NCBI GenBank assembly: GCA_035764505.1
Contig: DASTZC010000130.1
Span: 1 to 57,946, forward strand
Reading direction: 5' to 3'
DNA length: 57,946 nucleotides
Origin: Candidatus Polarisedimenticolia bacterium
Lineage (GTDB): Bacteria; Acidobacteriota; Polarisedimenticolia; Gp22-AA2; AA152
A program made the position numbers and the translations under genes. Shown here in pieces: positions 57,113-57,946 of the stretch; position 1 is the first letter of the stretch; each line of letters starts with the position of its first letter. Below the pieces are notes generated by a model that searched no databases, was not told where the DNA came from, and saw only the letters and a program-made list of their open reading frames with translations.

Positions 57113-57946
57113 TTGGGAAACTCCCTCAGGTTTCCCACCTGCCTTCTGCTGCCGCTGATTGCCGGTGCGCTGCCCGCGACAGCCCGTGATTTGACCTTCG
57201 AGGAGCGCGTCGATGCCCAGCAGGCCATCGAGCGTGTCTATTACTCCCATCAGCTGGAAGCCAGGCTTCCTTTCGACCAAGCCGTCCCTCCCGAGGCGCT
57301 GAAAGCCAAGGTCCGTGACACCCTGTGGAAGTCGGCGATCCTGCAGGAACAGTGGCACGCGCCCGTCACCGCCCCGATGCTGCAGGCGGAGATGCAGAGA
57401 TTGGCGCGCAGCACCCGCTTGCCGGACCGCCTTCGGGAAGTCTTTGCGGCGCTTCATGACGATCCCTTCCTGATTCAGGAGTGCCTGGCTAGGCCCCTCC
57501 TGGTGGATCGTCTGGCCCGTAGCTTCTTCTCAAGCGACGAGCGCATTCATCGCCCCTCACGCCTGAAGATGGAAGCGCTGCGCGAAGCGCTCGTTTCCGG
57601 CCGTCTGCCAGTCTCTCAAAAGGATGAGCGCCGCACCTTGGTCGAGATGGTTCGAGTCGAATCCGGAGATCCGCCGTCCGAATCTTCCCGTGACCCTGAT
57701 GCGAAGGACGGTGCGTCGACACCTCTCCGGTCCCTGCGACTCCCGGAAGATGAATATCGGCGATGGCGCTCCCGCACCCCGCTGCGGATCGGTGTGGCAG
57801 GGCCCATCGAGGAGGAGCGGGATGCCTTCGTCGTCCGTGTCCTCCTGGAGGAGGACGACCATCACGCGCGGCTGGCCGAATACCGCACCGCCAAAGTTTC
57901 GTGGGATTCCTGGCGGGAAATGGCTCGGACAAGCTTGGATGAGTAC
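57113..57946 (+). CDS. Secreted protein (truncated at the window edge) sharing an N-terminal domain with the double-propeller protein
   Basis: 278 codons are visible and remain open to the last base. The start is TTG with a near-perfect AAGGAGGTGA five bases ahead, then a signal peptide (LLLPLIAGALPATA). The following region (FEERVDAQQAIERVYYSHQ, VRDTLWKSAILQEQW, LHDDPFLIQECLARPLLVDRL, DERIHRPSRLK) matches the N-terminal domain of the protein at 39906-43844 piece by piece. The rest is cut by the edge. No other gene caller would mark it, because it has no ATG start and no stop. Confidence 0.82.
   Translation, partial: MGNSLRFPTCLLLPLIAGALPATARDLTFEERVDAQQAIERVYYSHQLEARLPFDQAVPPEALKAKVRDTLWKSAILQEQWHAPVTAPMLQAEMQRLARSTRLPDRLREVFAALHDDPFLIQECLARPLLVDRLARSFFSSDERIHRPSRLKMEALREALVSGRLPVSQKDERRTLVEMVRVESGDPPSESSRDPDAKDGASTPLRSLRLPEDEYRRWRSRTPLRIGVAGPIEEERDAFVVRVLLEEDDHHARLAEYRTAKVSWDSWREMARTSLDEY

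Overview
The window is a GC-rich chromosomal segment from a free-living Gram-negative bacterium. It carries a TonB-dependent receptor, several lipoprotein signals, Kdp potassium transport and L,D-transpeptidases. The gene set suggests an Acidobacteriota-type soil or sediment organism: an ABC permease fused to an M1 peptidase, kelch/MopE secreted proteins, an ECF sigma factor with zinc-finger anti-sigma and CHAT protein, and small stress proteins. That assignment is inference; no rRNA or marker gene is present. I saw no tRNA, rRNA, CRISPR, IS element or phage gene. Almost all the DNA is coding, and the genes sit in short operons.

Layout. 1-4874: the end of an unknown gene, a short imperfect repeat pair, then an ABC ATPase and a permease/M1-aminopeptidase fusion. 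4884-13126: kdpED (minus strand) divergent from a small peptide, kdpF, kdpA, kdpC and kdpB; the order A-C-B is unusual. 13172-19349: a stress and envelope block with a flavin amine oxidase, small membrane proteins including an lmo0937-type protein, a FAD/Rieske oxidoreductase, DUF6328, CsbD, a HAD phosphatase and a membrane-anchored unknown. 19603-23538: PA0069-type radical SAM protein, DUF3943 protein, small membrane protein, exonuclease III. 23977-29836: an AsmA/DUF748-like protein, an ATP-dependent DNA ligase and two different L,D-transpeptidases. 30064-33395: a YVTN beta-propeller overlapping a TonB receptor gene, resembling the E. coli yncE/yncD(pqqU) pair. 33427-37732: an operon of ECF sigma factor, double-zinc-finger anti-sigma factor and CHAT-protease lipoprotein. 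37871-43844: DUF1428, a phospholipase C-type phosphoesterase and a 1312-residue double-propeller protein. 43971-50337: Dps with an overlapping FAD reductase, SDR, CotH-kinase-like protein, a secreted unknown and a phospholipase D lipoprotein. 50535-51104: a thioredoxin-fold gene with an in-frame TGA at the first active-site cysteine, read here as selenocysteine. 51181-57946: a tiny basic protein, the ligD-ku-MerR/TPR end-joining operon, DUF72, and a truncated exported protein that shares its N-terminal domain with the double-propeller protein.

Functionally the region is rich in stress survival: K+ scavenging, iron/peroxide protection, DNA repair (Ku, LigD, a second ATP ligase, ExoIII), wall cross-linking and redox proteins. 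The most notable finding is the probable selenoprotein, which other gene callers would split or truncate. The sigma/anti-sigma/CHAT operon and the PQQ-uptake-like pair come next.
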